From Cristatella mucedo (taxonomy: Eukaryota > Bryozoa > Phylactolaemata > Cristatellidae): a stretch of DNA of 64,000 bases. The stretch is from positions 1,391,501 to 1,455,500 of the forward strand of contig WPIO01000057.1 of NCBI GenBank assembly GCA_009760855.2, given 5' to 3'. A program made the translations under genes and the position numbers. Under the pieces are notes generated by a model. The model had not been told where the DNA came from. It saw nothing but the letters and a program-made list of their open reading frames with translations, and did no database searches. Below, one piece after another: positions 1 through 11,125 of the stretch (position 1 is the first letter of the stretch; every line of letters begins with the position of its first letter).

Positions 1-640
1 ATTGCAGCTGGTGCAAAACTCTGCAGCTAGACTTGTCTGTCGTGAGCGTCGCAGTTGCCACATTGCTCCACTTCTCGCCGACCTGCACTGGCTACCAGTC
101 AAGCAACGGATTGACTTCAAGGTTTTGTCGCTCACTTTTAGGTCCCTTCATTCTATGGCTCCAGCCTATCTTTCAGATATACTAACCCATCAGGCCAAGC
201 ATCGTACCACCCGCTTTTCGGAATCCAACAGTCTAGAAATACCTCGTACAAACCTTAAATCCTTTGGAGACCGTGCATTTAGTTCGTATGCTCCCAAAGC
301 CTGGAACTCCCTTCCGACTTGCGTCAGAACATCCCCTGACCTGACCACATTTAAAAGGAACTTAAAAGCACTCCTATTTAGGACAGCATTTAGTGGGTCC
401 CCGTGATTCGTCCGTGATGTGCTTATGCCTGCTGTTACTATGCATGCTGCCACTAACCACATTTGCATGCTGACCCTGTGCATGTCACCCCATACCATGT
501 TATTCATTTTGTTTGTTAATCAAGCATGATTGTACTCACCAATTTAATCGCGTTTGCCTTTGCAGCAAATGTAAAGCGCCTAGAAAGAGATTGAGTTCTC
601 TGAGGGCACTTTATAAAGTGCATTATTATTATTATTATTG
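1..640 (+). mobile_element. L2-like LINE (family A), 3' fragment
   Basis: The frame at 2-406 reads the C-terminal end of an L2/CR1-clade RT protein without a stop: LQLVQNSAARLV, LHWLPVKQRI, FKVLSLTFRSLH, then APKAWNSLP and FRTAFSG. It is followed by about 200 bp of 3' UTR, the family A stem-loop (AAAGCGCC pairing with a GGCACTTT-type arm) and an (ATT)n tail ending near 640. The element runs off the left edge. It is one of the better-preserved copies in the window. Confidence 0.93.
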
Positions 641-844
641 CCTGTCGTGCACTGCTCTCAGCTCTTGCCGCTGTCTGGTCACACTCTGCTGCCGCCAGTG
701 CCGAGGCAGCATCTTTTGCTGTCGTCGTGCAGCTGGTCACCCGAGTCCTCGGACGAGGTTCGCACTGTATTGACACGGATTTACCATCTCTGCAGATTTT
801 TCAGCCACTTCTCACGTGCCTGATTAATTGTGTGTGTAATGTTC

Positions 845-899
<55 letters not shown>

Positions 900-930
900 A
901 CGTGTGTGTGTGCACGTGTGTGTGTGTTTA
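845..930. repeat. (TG)n microsatellite
   Basis: An almost pure TG run for about 50 bp is followed by TG stretches broken by CACG. It lies just left of the tail of the family B LINE on the minus strand. Confidence 0.97.
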
Positions 931-931
931 T

Positions 932-1255
932 GTAATGTAATGTATCTCGTCTGTAACTCCACAAAGTCATAAAGACCATGTGGGTTTTACGCAGGAGAGT
1001 TTTGTTTAGCGCACTCACAGCCTAAGCGGCTTTCGGTATGCATTCGGTAGCCAACAGACTTCGTCTCACGCAACAAAGAGAAATTGGGAAGCATAGCGGA
1101 GTCAGGAGAGCAGTTGAGGTAGTGAGTAGCATAGACGTAGCAGCTTAGGACCGCTGTAAAGGATGTGCTATAGTTGGCAGTAGGAGAGTAGTTATCGTTG
1201 CGTATGTGTGTGCGTGCGTGTGCTTGCGCACAAGCAAGCGAACGTCTGTGCACGG
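932..1255 (-). mobile_element. LINE family B, 3' end
   Basis: On the minus strand this encodes the family B C-terminus: CSPDSAMLPNFSLLRETKS, then LGCECAKQNSPA and a stop. The 3' UTR ends in an (ACATT)n-type tail at the left edge. It is truncated at its 5' side after about 300 bp. Confidence 0.88.
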
Positions 1256-1627
1256 GTGTGCCTGCACGCTAGTGTTGCCAGCCCTAATAAAAAAAATGTA
1301 GTTTGCTCCTATTTTGCTGGCAAGATGTTACTACTAGTGTGGCAGATGGAATTGTGCTCTGTCTAATGTACGGCCTTGCTGTAGTTGTACTCTTCTGCCT
1401 ACCAGTGAGTTAATGCCATGTGCTGTATTGTGCCTTTTCATCCAACATGTTAAAATCAACATGCTGGTCTGACTTTTGAGGTTTCTGGGGTCTTTAATTC
1501 AACACGTGGTCAATGCGGCCTATACTTCCTTTCAAGTGTGATATGAGGTAATATCTAAATTGAACTCTTGCTGAATTTTTGCCTGGATTTATCAAGTGCT
1601 AAATACCTCCAGTGGTCTTAACGGTTG
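1256..1627. other. No recognisable feature
   Basis: Moderately AT-rich DNA between two LINE fragments. I see no conserved frame, splice-framed exon or repeat match here. Confidence 0.5.
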
Positions 1628-2710
1628 TTACAATGATAATAATACATTTGCAGTGTGCCCCAAGAGAACACAATATCCCGCTAGGCACTTTAGGTGGCAC
1701 TCCACTCGGCACCCCACTCTGGGCTGCACTGATGCTGCATAGGAAGCATGTCAATATGAAGAGTGGGATCATGCACAACATGAGTACCCATAAACATACA
1801 AAGGAGAATTCACGCGGACCAAGAGAATGCTGTGAGGAACAGTTGGGTTTCAGTTTTTAATGTAATATAAAGTCATGGAATGTAGTGACGTTAGTCAGGA
1901 GTGACTACTAGGCTTTGGTGACAAACCAACTCTATGCATGCAGGGTCTCCAAATGATTTTAGGTTGGTTAGAGGCACAGGTAAACGACTTGAGTCAAATG
2001 AGGTGGTACGATGTCTAGCCCGATTGGGAAGTAGGTCCGAAAAGTGAGATTAAGAGCCTGAAAAGAGATTGACCGATCCTGCAAGTCGATCAGCTTCTTG
2101 ACCGAAGCCAGCACTGGCCAATGGTAAGTGGTGTAATGTGGTAATCACTACGTTCACGACCAGTAAGTTAACGACAGGTAAGCCTAGCCACAGATTTGTG
2201 CCTATGGACATGCCGGGAGGAATCAAATGGATGGATCAAAGCGCAGGCACAGCTGAGTAACCTATGTATACAAATGAAAGCCTAGATTTAACTTGCCATT
2301 TACATATTCAAAAGGAAGAGTAGTGATTGAGAAAAGAACTTGGCTGAACACTGATCCCGGAGGTAACCCATACTTTAGAGGCTCTTCGGTTGACTGCTGC
2401 CTGCGACATCAATCCTCTGAAGTCTCTCAGAAACATTAGACCTATGTCATTGCAGTGCCGTACCACTCACTTGTGCCTTGGCGAGTTGACAGGTGAAGAA
2501 GAATGACTTAGTGGTCAATAGTAGCAAACGCTGAAGAGGGATTCAGCAAAGCAAGGCAAACCAATCCACCCATGTATTAATTCCTGAGAAAGTTGTTTTA
2601 AATAACTGCAGCATTTCTGATTCTATAAAGTGATTAGCTCTAAAACCTGACGGAAACGTTACTTGCTAGGTTTAAATTTTTATAGAAGAACCTAGCTGGT
2701 CAGTCACTAC
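1628..2710 (-). mobile_element. LINE family A, diverged copy
   Basis: The left edge carries the ATT-type tail and the reversed tail stem-loop. Further right are degraded minus-strand matches to the family A C-terminus and then to the RT region, parallel to the copy at 4167-5660. There are many indels and no long frame. A region near 1690-1780 does not match other copies and may be a small insertion or a rearrangement. Confidence 0.75.
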
Positions 2711-2954
2711 TTCTTATGATAGGAACTTGTGTTTGATGAGCATAGAAGTCTAGGTGGAATTTCCTTAACTTCTTTGGTCTAGTGTCTTGTAGCAGTAGAA
2801 AAATATGATCCTCAGAGGTATTTACCAAAAACTATTGAGATTACGCTGACTTATCTTTCACACTTTATCTATGACCGTTACTAAGCCCTTACAATACGTA
2901 CCCAGTTTAAGTAATGGCTGTTAGTCCTAATAAATACTTTGTGATGCATCGTGC

Positions 2955-3092
2955 ACTATGCTACATTATGTAATGTATCTCCGTCAGTAACTCCACAAAG
3001 TCATAAAGACCATGTGGGTGTTACGCAGGAGAGTTTTGTATAGCGCACTCACAGCCTAAGCTGCTTTCGGTACGCATTCGGTAGCCATCTTG
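2955..3092 (-). mobile_element. LINE family B, short 3' end
   Basis: A 5'-truncated family B end: TGTAATG-type tail, 3' UTR, and minus-strand residues RMRTESSLGCECAIQNSPA before the stop. It lies in the presumed last intron of the left makorin, about 135 bp before the terminal exon. Confidence 0.88.
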
Positions 3093-3226
3093 CAGCCGGC
3101 TGGTCTGCATATGGATAGAATGGGCAAGTCGGCTGCTTGCCGAAATTTTATTTAGTTGGTTGGCTGACATTGTTTTGTGAGGCTGTTGGCTCACCCTATT
3201 ATTGAAGGTGACTATTTGTATTGCAG

Positions 3227-3548
3227 TACTCGTCATTGCAAATTCTTTCGACAAGGATATTGTCCATCTTCAGACGCTTGCTTATACCGCCATGACCCGT
3301 CCATACAGCGTCGTCTGGGCGGCCAACGTGGTGCCGCCGGTGCATACCATGAGGTTGCTGCTGACTGGCTCGATGTGGACGAGTATTCTGATGGAGATGA
3401 TCCAGCTGGACTTGGTATTTCCTTTGATGATTTCTTTGACAACCCCTTTGTTTTTTCTGATTATCATTTAGGTTTCGATGATTATTTTGATTTTTATGAA
3501 ACTTTTGACTACTCGGATGGTAGCAGTGACGATGAGTACCCGTTCTAG
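3227..3548 (+). CDS. MKRN: Makorin, terminal coding exon (gene continues left of window)
   Basis: This is the 3' end of a makorin, a family of E3 ubiquitin ligases with C3H zinc fingers and one RING. After an acceptor (TTGCAG ending at 3226) the frame reads a C-x7-C-x5-C-x3-H finger, CKFFRQGYC then PSSDAC then LYRH, matching the last C3H finger of makorins. A linker follows, then a strongly acidic aromatic tail (SFDDFF, YFDFYETFDY, DGSSDDEYPF) and TAG. Animal makorins also end in an acidic D/E/Y/F-rich tail. The exon starts by completing a split codon (phase 2), exactly the phase left by exon 6 of the makorin at 61431-61538; joining them would give a protein of about 398 aa, normal for the family. 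No exon 6 lies in the 3.2 kb upstream, which is filled with LINEs, so this exon probably belongs to a neighbouring paralogue. A detached exon is less likely because the stop, UTR and AATAAA are intact. Confidence 0.88.
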
Positions 3549-3753
3549 CAGCATGCGTTTGGGAGCTGGTCCTGGCGTAAAAGATATTTGCTGAATAATT
3601 CTATGCCAGATTACCCCTTTGTCAAAGTATTACCTGCTCAATGATGGTGCTGTGATGGAGTGAGAGCATAGTGGCACGGATTGCAGAGCACGTACTGGTA
3701 TGTGTTTGTATGTATCATGCCTGATCTGAAAGATACACTGATTTATATATTTT

Positions 3754-3759
3754 AATAAA
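3754..3759 (+). terminator. Poly(A) signal AATAAA of the left makorin
   Basis: A canonical AATAAA lies about 205 bp after the makorin stop codon, giving a short 3' UTR. It supports 3227-3548 as the true last exon. Confidence 0.75.
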
Positions 3760-3779
3760 GAAAGATGCAGGATGGTCTA

Positions 3780-4166
3780 CATTGGACTCTTTTGGGGTTC
3801 AAGGATTGCGCTACATAGCTTTGTTGTTTTTAAGTTATTCTAATAATAAATAGACTTTAATGACATATCGAGTCCACTTTTTATCGCGTGCAAAACAGAT
3901 CACTCCAACAGTTCTCTTGGGTGGAGTGGTGTTTATCTGAGACCATGTCCCGAATAACGATCCTAGTAACAGCCCATCGCTAATGGGCAGGATTGCTTTG
4001 AATTGGTGCTCAAGAACTGTAAAGGTCTTCCGAGAAGTAAAGACCACCTGTAAAGTACGAAATACACGAGCGCTATATGCTTAGTCCACTTCCTTTCACA
4101 ATTAGTATTCTCTGTCTTGCTGATGTAGTTACCAAGCGAAATCGAGGATTTCATTTTTGTTCAGAT
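3780..4166. other. Intergenic, no recognised feature
   Basis: The short minus-strand frames have no family resemblance. The right edge runs into the tail of the next family A LINE. Confidence 0.5.
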
Positions 4167-5660
4167 AAAGTATAATAATAATAATGCATTTGATATAGCA
4201 CCCCCAGAGAACTCAATCTCTTTCTGGGCACTTTCCATTTGCTGCAAAGGAAGCACACTCGAATTGTTAGTGGCAGCATGCCTCAATAAACAACAAGAAT
4301 AGCATGGTTAGGGGTGACATGCACAGGGTGAGCATGCAAGTATTGTTAGTGGCAGCATGCACAGTGTCAGCACGAATAAACACATTAAGGTTGAATCACA
4401 GGGATCCACTAAATGCTGTGATAAATAATGTTCTTTTTAGTTTCTTTTGAAATGTCAAGTCAGATGTGACAGGTTGGGAGTGAGTTCCAGGCTTTGGGAG
4501 CATACAAACTAAAGGTTTGGTCTCCCTGGAATTTGAGATATGTACGAGGTATGGGTAAACGGATTCCAAAAAGCAGTGGTATGATACCTAACCTGGTGGG
4601 GGAGTAGATCTGATAGGTAGGTTGGAGCTAAAGAATGAATGGACCTAAAAGTGAGGGACAGGACCTTGAAGTCGACAAGTTGCTTGACTGGGAACCAGTG
4701 CAGGTCGGCGGGAAGTGGTGCGCTTGTGCAACTGGGATACTCACGACAGACAAGCCTAACTGCAGAGTTTCGCACCAGCTGTAAGCACTTGATTGCAAAA
4801 GGCTGGTAGACCAACAAACAGTGAGTTACAGAAGTCTAGACCGGATGTCATAGATGCATGGACCAATTTAGATGTGTCCCTGGCTAAACAAGCCCAAGTT
4901 TTAGCCAAGTTATGTAAAGTAGGCCGGCTTGATTGTGGAGCTGATATGGTCGTCTAACGAAAGATCTCTTTGGACATGACACCTAGATTTCGTGCAGATT
5001 CAACAGGACCTATGCTGGCAGAGCCAATTTTGAGCGTTAGCCTTTCCAATTTCCGAATCACAGTTGGTTTGCTTATAACTAGTAAGTTGATTTTATCATT
5101 AATCAATTACAGAAAGTTTGCTGCCATCCTCGTGGGGTGTCATCAATACTTGCAGCAAGGGAGTTGAAAGAATCCGATGTGCTGGATGGCTGGGAGGGAT
5201 CAAAGCAAAGGTGTCATCTCCACTGGGTGTCATGTGCATAGAAGCGAAAGCCTAGATTTCGCTTGGCAATCATATTGGCAAGAGGAAGAGTATAAACCGT
5301 GAAAAGAACTGGACCAAGCACGAAACCCTGAGGTATCCCATATTTTAGAGGTTCCTCGGTTGATCTTTGTTCATTCACATCAATACTCTGAAGTCTCCCA
5401 CTGAGATTGAACCTGAACCATTGCAATGCACTGCCAGTGATGCCAACGCGAGATGAAAAGTGCTAAAGAAAGACTCGGTGATAGAGTATCTAAAGCTGCC
5501 GAAGGATCGAGAAAACAAGCAGAGAGACTCTGCCTAAGTCTGCATTCCTAAGTAGGTCGTTTTGCACCCTAAGCTATGCTGACTCTGTGGAGTGATTAGC
5601 TCTAAAACCAGACTGGAACTTACTATATGTCTATGGTAGAGCCAGCCTTAGCACATAACG
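4167..5660 (-). mobile_element. LINE family A, long degraded copy
   Basis: A (TAA)n tail is followed by the reversed stem-loop. On the minus strand come the C-terminal block (LQLVRNSAVRLVCREYPSC, LHWFPVKQL, FKVLSLTFRS) and then RT core sequence at 5214-5426 ([24 protein letters not shown], then FRFYAHDTQ where other copies have FYADDTQ). Stops and frameshifts show it is dead. It is one of the longest copies here. Confidence 0.88.
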
Positions 5661-6049
5661 GCCAAGTACAGGCAGAGGCCTATTGTCTCTGTCTTTCTAT
5701 TGGACTTCGTGTTTTTGTTAATCCCGTGACCAGGCTCATCCTGGTTCCTGTTGTGTTATCAGCGAGACGGATTGACTTTTTCATCTTGCTGAACTCTTAC
5801 AAATGAATATATAGCTTTAACGCTCGTTATTACCTAAAAATGTTATTGATAAAAATAGAAGAAATTTACGTAGCTCTACGGGGAAGACTAGATCGCTTTG
5901 AAGTAGAATATAAAACTGCAAGCGCAGCGTCATCTTTGAAAGATCTGTATGGTTATGTTAATAGTCTCTCATAGTAAAAAAAGCTTTTGCGAGCAAAGGT
6001 GAGATGGCTCACTGCATGCTACAGAGTTAGTAATAACAGAATAATGAAT
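5661..6049. other. No recognised feature
   Basis: AT-rich spacer between two family A remnants. It may be the further decayed 5' part of the element to its left, but I cannot demonstrate this. Confidence 0.4.
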
Positions 6050-6600
6050 GGCAACTTAAGATAGAGATTTCTTTTATTGAGCGACTCGAATCGGCTGCTA
6101 ATGATATACACGAGCAGACATAGGACATCTCATACGGACTGGAGCAAATCCTATCAGGAGCAGGTGCGTTTGTAGCTTCTTTTTCAGCGCAATAAAGGGG
6201 TGTTATAAGATTGGGCCTGATTGAGTTTATATCTTTGGGAACATAAGAGACTTTCTCCTGAAGGAGTTTAGGTTCATTTGAGGCTCGGCTAGTTGACTCG
6301 TGTCCGAAAAGGCGTCTTACGAGGTAAAACATGGCTAAGCTGTAGTGCGGGTAGGTGGGCAGTTGCAAGATAATGAGGGGACCCAAAATCGAATAACAAA
6401 AGTGAGGAATCGACAGGTTCCTTGCTAGCACTATGCAAATTTCCATGATAAGTGCAGCAGTGTGGGAATTACGAGGTCTACGGCAGACGAGGCTAGCGAT
6501 GTGGCTTTTCAACACTTTTAAGTGGTGTTTTGCACAGCCAGATGACATTCTAGTAGCCAGACAAAGAAGCCGAGACAGATTGTCGGACATATACCAACTT
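6050..6600 (-). mobile_element. LINE family A remnant (with chance 187-codon frame)
   Basis: The longest minus-strand frame here (6027-6590) is not a real gene. Its residues LVCRRPRNSHTAALI match the family A block LVCRERRSCHITPLL. The following SILGPLIILQLPTYPHY matches the frame-shifted reading of the same LINE seen in other copies (SLLGPFILWLQPI). It is therefore a shifted, stop-free reading of a decayed LINE C-terminus. Confidence 0.7.
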
Positions 6601-7111
6601 GGCTAATGTAGCGCCGTCGACGCACGCTCAAAATATTGTAATGTTTGTTACGTAGGCTTGAGTTTAGTTATTGCGGGACCACGCTCAAAAGTCCCTTCTG
6701 TATACATCACATCCAGATATCGTGAATAAAGTATAATTTATTTGTAAATGGGTCAGGTTTTTAGTTTCCACTGAACGCAGAATTTTGTAGTAGGTCAGTC
6801 TTATGGTCCTTCAGCTGACAAACTTGGCAGCCATTCTAGTTCTAATGACATGACTTCAGGCAGCAGTTTTTTGAGGTCTTAAAATAAAAAACACATTTGT
6901 TGGCAAAGTATCCCTAGAGAACTTGACTTCTACGGAGGCACCATAGATGCACAGCAAGGTTTCCCCCTATGACCTCGTTCCTTGAACGCAGTCACTTTAA
7001 TCGTTGACATAAACCAGGGCTTTAATGTAAACAATGTTGTGACCTTGTAATCTGTGACATTCGGAACTCAAAAAACTCCCCTACCGTTAACGTCACGTGA
7101 ACATGCATTTT
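6601..7111. other. Intergenic, nothing recognised
   Basis: No conserved frame. AATAAAG-like strings occur but without an upstream gene. Confidence 0.45.
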
Positions 7112-7285
7112 AATGGTGAGCCGTGATGGCTCACTAGGTAAGGCGGTTGCTTTTCACGACCTCGGTCACGAGGTCGTGGGTTCGAATCCTGAGGTGGGCG
7201 ATCCTGTATTGCCACTGCAAGCGGCAGTGATAGCCGTAAAAGCTCTTCTGTCGCTATATAAAAGAGGCTTTTTAATCAGCTTATA
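7112..7285 (+). mobile_element. SINE1, tRNA-derived, near full length
   Basis: It begins with a tRNA-like head: A box TGGCTCACTAGG and B box GGTTCGAATCC, the internal RNA polymerase III promoter. Between them lies a palindrome in which CACGACCTCG pairs with CGAGGTCGTG. A unique body follows (an arm rich in GCCACTGCAAGCGGCAGTG), ending in an AAGAGGCT..AATCAGC tail. Eight copies occur in the window, on both strands. Confidence 0.9.
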
Positions 7286-7603
7286 TTTTTTAAATAATGG
7301 TTTCTAAATTAGTTGTAGCAGAGAACCATATATGCCGTGGAATGACATAAATGAAATCGTACAAAAGATACGAGTTTGATAAGGAACCGCTACAGATTTC
7401 AGAAGAATAGTGTAGTTTGACTGCCTAGCTAGCTTCATCGCTTTGTACCACAAATTAGCCTGTCATTACAAAGGCACAAAGGTATGATAGTAACGAGTTT
7501 TGGAAAGTAAAATAATATGTCAACAATTTAAACAGCATCGTAATTTTTATGGTTATTTTTCATGCAGGCACAACATTTGGCAATAGTATCTAGCTTAAAG
7601 ATT
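7286..7603. other. No recognised feature
   Basis: AT-rich spacer between SINE1 and the LTR-like block. Confidence 0.45.
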
Positions 7604-8673
7604 TGTAGCACAGCGCCGGCCTGACGTAGTTTCAGAGTGCATGAGAATTGCTCAGCAGGAACCACCTCTGTCCTAGAACAAGAGGACGCAGCCATCGTAG
7701 TAGGGCAATGAGGTGATTGATATTGGCTGGCCTGTCAAACCTATAGTTCCGGCGAGCAATTTGAGAATAGGGCAACGCTTGCCGAAGGTCGCTGTGGCCG
7801 CCAGACAACCTAGATTTTCTGTTTCCGCGAGAACAAAAGAAGTGGGTGCAGAGCATCATCGTTCTCGAGCTGTGAGCGAGGGGACGCAGAGGTAATTGAG
7901 ACTGGCTGGAGTGTCAATCCCATTGTCCCGGCTAGTTATATAGTGATGGGGCGACGCTCGCTATAACCTCTTCTTCATCTTCGGCTCCGTCTCGATGCCG
8001 TCGCTGGTAGTTCCCGGACTCGTTTCTCTGAAAGTGAAGGATGAGAGCGGGCTGTTCGCCGGCGATTGAGGGACAGGACGAGACAGCGCCGGGAGGATTC
8101 GGTGGACGCCACCGAATACGGTCGTATAGCGCCCGTGCTCTCATTTCTTTGTTTCTTCCGTGTTTCATGTGTGTGCTCGCGCACGTGTTTCCTCCGCAAG
8201 AGTGCTCGAGGTGGCGTGAGTGGGGTATTCCTGCCGCAAGGTGGAAGCGGAGTCCTAGTTCTCCGGTCAGGGTTTAGGCTCCGGTTCGGGCTGCGTCTAC
8301 TTGGGTCGTACCCACTAGAGACGTTAGTAGCACAAGTGTGGAGACGTGTTTCCTCCGCAAGAGTGCTTGGTGTGGTGCATGAGGTATTCCAGCCGTAAGG
8401 TGGAAGCGGAGCCCTAGTTATCCAGTCAGGGTCTAGGCTCCAGTTCGGGCTCCTCGTCCTATTTGAGTCGTTCCCCACAATAGATGAAGGTAGCCTAAGT
8501 GCGGGGAACGTATTCCCTCCGCAAGGGTGCTTGTGCTGTTGGGAGCAGGTGAGGAGTGCGGAGGATCAAGCTGAGCTAGACGCGCAGCGACCGTGCACTT
8601 GCGAATAAAGCTCAGTAAAATCCCCAATTTGTGTGTCTCGCTTTCCAATTCACACCGCGGACTCACGACCCCA
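7604..8673 (+). repeat. Possible solo LTR or composite GC-rich repeat
   Basis: This block is visibly richer in G+C and CpG than its surroundings. It starts TGTAGCAC and ends GACCCCA (TG..CA). An AATAAA at 8604-8609 is followed by a C/T-rich stretch, as in the R/U5 part of an LTR. It contains two related units about 179 bp apart (near 7711 and 7890) and a minisatellite. I see no clear target-site duplication and no second LTR, gag or pol nearby. It could equally be a composite satellite. The frames on both strands look like by-products of the repeats. Confidence 0.3.
8183..8545. repeat. About 162-bp minisatellite, 2+ copies
   Basis: The motif CCTCCGCAAG recurs in units whose matching ACGT/ACGTA starts are at 8183, 8344 and 8508 (spacings 161 and 164 bp). 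Each of the first two units also contains GGTGGAAGCGGAG and a GGTTTAGGCTCC or GGTCTAGGCTCC block. The third unit is incomplete. Confidence 0.9.
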
Positions 8674-9290
8674 TTTAGTAATGTAATGTAATGTATCTCC
8701 GCCAGTAACTCCACAAAGTCATAAAGACCATGTGGGTGTTACGCAGGAGAGTTTTGTATAGCGCACTCACAGCCTAAGCGGCTTTCGGTACGCATTCGGT
8801 GGCCAACAGACTTCGTCTCACGCAACAAAGAAAAAGTGGGAAGCATAGCAGAGTCAGGAGAGCAGCTGAGGTAGTGAGTAGCATAGAAGTAGCAGTTCAT
8901 GACGGCTGAAAAAAGATGTGCCATAGTCGGCAGTAGGATAGTAGTTGTCGTTGCGTAAGAATTGTGGATGCGAGTTCCACAGTCTAGGACCTGCAGAGCT
9001 AAAGCTTTTGTCGCCAACTGTCTTTAAGCGTAGGAATGGGACAGCTAATTTATTGTCCACACAGGACCTGAGGGCGCGAACAGGCTGAAACTGATGCAGC
9101 AGTTCAGCTAGGTACGAAGGAGCCAAGCCGTGGCGGGCCTTGTAACGATAAGTAGGTCAGCGCCAGAAACGCTCGTTTAGTGGCGGCCTGCTTTTTGCGT
9201 ATTGACGCACACAGAACGGCATCAGGCGGTAGGTTACGCCGCTAGGTAAGCGGCAGGTTAAGCTTACTCCACCGAGCCTTCGGCGTTACA
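8674..9290 (-). mobile_element. LINE family B, 3' part
   Basis: A (TAATG)n tail abuts the end of the LTR-like block. Minus-strand coding follows: LAELLHQFQPVR, CVDNKLAVPFLRLKT, FSSAGPRLWNS, CSPDSAMLPTFSLLRETKS, CECAIQNSPA and a stop. There is one frameshift between the two halves. The 5' side decays near 9290. Confidence 0.9.
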
Positions 9291-10044
9291 AAGAGGCTGA
9301 CTCGGAGCTGACATAGTCATCTTCGGTAAGTTCTCTTGAAAGACGATACAAACATTGTATGCAGTATGTAATAAGCTTTCTTGATTCCATTTTGAGAACC
9401 AGGATTTGTAAGTTCGTGGTAAAATTAATATTTTAGCAGTTCTAATCAGTAGAGTAGCAATACTAGCAGTTCGGTCAAAAATTCCGTAATTGAAAAAGGT
9501 TTAGTCATCATCCAATTGGAATAGCAAGTAATACAAGCTGCAGCTGAGCTTGGCGAGTTCTAAGTGATTTATAGCTTATATCCTGCGGGTCAACAACTGC
9601 ACTACGTCCAATAAGTGGTCAAGAACGTCGGTTTTTGTCTGCTGCCGTTGAAGCTCTAATGAGTTTGCACGATAATCCATAGTTTGCCTTAGAATTATTA
9701 CTAGTGCTATTATACGTAGCTCTACACTATTCAAATAATCTATCTCACCCTTAAGTCATCGGCCTATCATTATTTGGAATATGCTGGGACCTACTAAAGG
9801 AAGCATGTAGTATAAGCCGTGATATATTGCCGCATTTACCAGGAATCAGAATCGTGTTCAACTTCGAGGAAAGACCTGCAATAGCCAAGTTGCCAACAAT
9901 TTAATAAATGTCACAGGCTTGGGAACTAGGAGCCTCAAAGGTGACCCACTGGAATATAGTTTGCTTTGCCAGTTTTCATTGCCAACGCATAGTTTTTACA
10001 GTCAGTCGCGATCTTCTCGTAAAGAATGTTTCATAAATTCATGA
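9291..10044. other. No recognised feature
   Basis: I looked for makorin exon 5 (RING) here, because exon 6-like sequence follows, and did not find it. No other element is evident. Confidence 0.4.
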
Positions 10045-11100
10045 TTGGCTTATTTCTCCTATAGATTAGGTTTTTACTGGTAGCTGTTGTACTGCGTTTA
10101 ATGTATACGCGAGTTTCGCTTTAGGCGTAAACAGTAACTTTCTGGCTGGCAGTATCATTTGCATGAAAAGCTCGCGTCCTGATTCTGAGAACTAGTGGCT
10201 GCTGTTTTCAGCGAGAATTTGGCTGCTTGATGACTCTCCTTGGCACTTTATCTTAATAGGTGCTGTCCTGAATGTCTGATAGTTTCCGAAGTTTTTCTTT
10301 GCCTGTCCTTATTGCATCGAGGATAGGATCGAAAAACTGCTTTAATGAGTAGCTACGACAAGTTACCGAAGTATGTACGTGGAACGGTCAAGGAGCTGGC
10401 AACGTTCCTAATCGTACTGTAATGCTTGGCTGTCCCAATATTCAGGATATTGCGTTATAGCCACAATAAAAGTAAGTTATTTTTAGGGATTGCAAGTTAA
10501 AATCGTCTAGTACTTATTATTTACCGAATTTTTCTATGTATATTGGCTCTGCTAAAGGAATAGGTAGTTCAACCATTTTTCTCTGAAGCCGTGCGAATAT
10601 TAGCTTAGCAGATGTAGCTATGATTATGGACAGTGGGTGATAACTGCAATATTTGCTCTTACTAAAAGTAAATTCCATGCGAGATATCGCATTATATTGA
10701 AATTAGTGAGATTATATAACTGTGTAGGTATCAATGTTATGAGATAACTTATTGATCATAACGGACATCACCTATCATTTCAGCCTTTACGGTAACAGCG
10801 TAGAAATACGTTAAATACCTAAATGCATGCTAACTTCCTAAAAAGATACCAGTGAAGTAGAAAAAAAGAGTTTTCTCATTTGAATTATTTAAACAACAGA
10901 TTCCATCTGAATAATCGTCTCGACCTTTCCTCACCTGTTAGGACGTCATTTTTTAAGCTGCTTAAGTGAATACAAATAAATGATGCAACTGTTGCATAGC
11001 GCTAGAATTTCCATAGGACGGGTAGGCATGCTGCTTGCCTGACAATCTGTAAGTTAGCTGATTTTATTTCTGCCCGGCTGTTGGTTTTTTTTTAAACTGC
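10045..11100 (+). pseudogene. MKRN: Makorin pseudogene fragment: end of intron 5, exon 6, intron 6
   Basis: About 10045-10240 aligns by eye with intron 5 of the intact makorin at 61230-61430 (shared CTGGTAGCTG, AACAGTAACTT and GGCTGCTGT). The exon 6 equivalent at about 10263-10372 still reads the second RING half CPEC and VSE. A one-base insertion, a one-base deletion and stop codons break the frame. The splice donor (AAGGT in the intact gene) is changed to AAGTA. About 10985-11100 resembles the end of the intron before the left terminal exon (3095-3200; shared GCTGCTTGCC and CGGCTGTTGG). The terminal exon itself is missing and is replaced by a hairpin and a LINE. This is a dead duplicate of the makorin 3' half; the introns are retained, so it is not a processed pseudogene. 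Confidence 0.75.
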
Positions 11101-11125
11101 CCTTTTCAGTGATCTATATGAAAGA

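Noticed and set aside
824-1018. Histidine/threonine-repeat protein on the minus strand
   Set aside because: Simply the translation of the TG microsatellite.
6027-6590. 187-codon minus-strand open frame as a protein gene
   Set aside because: Its residues match a frame-shifted reading of the LINE family A C-terminus, so it is a chance opening in a dead element.
7130-7195. True tRNA genes at the A/B-box sites
   Set aside because: The heads lack a normal anticodon arm and acceptor stem, carry an extra palindrome and are followed by a constant SINE body; they recur eight times.
9291-10044. Makorin RING exon 5 of the pseudogene
   Set aside because: I compared this stretch with 60792-60981 and found no convincing alignment, so the pseudogene is annotated only from intron 5 onward.
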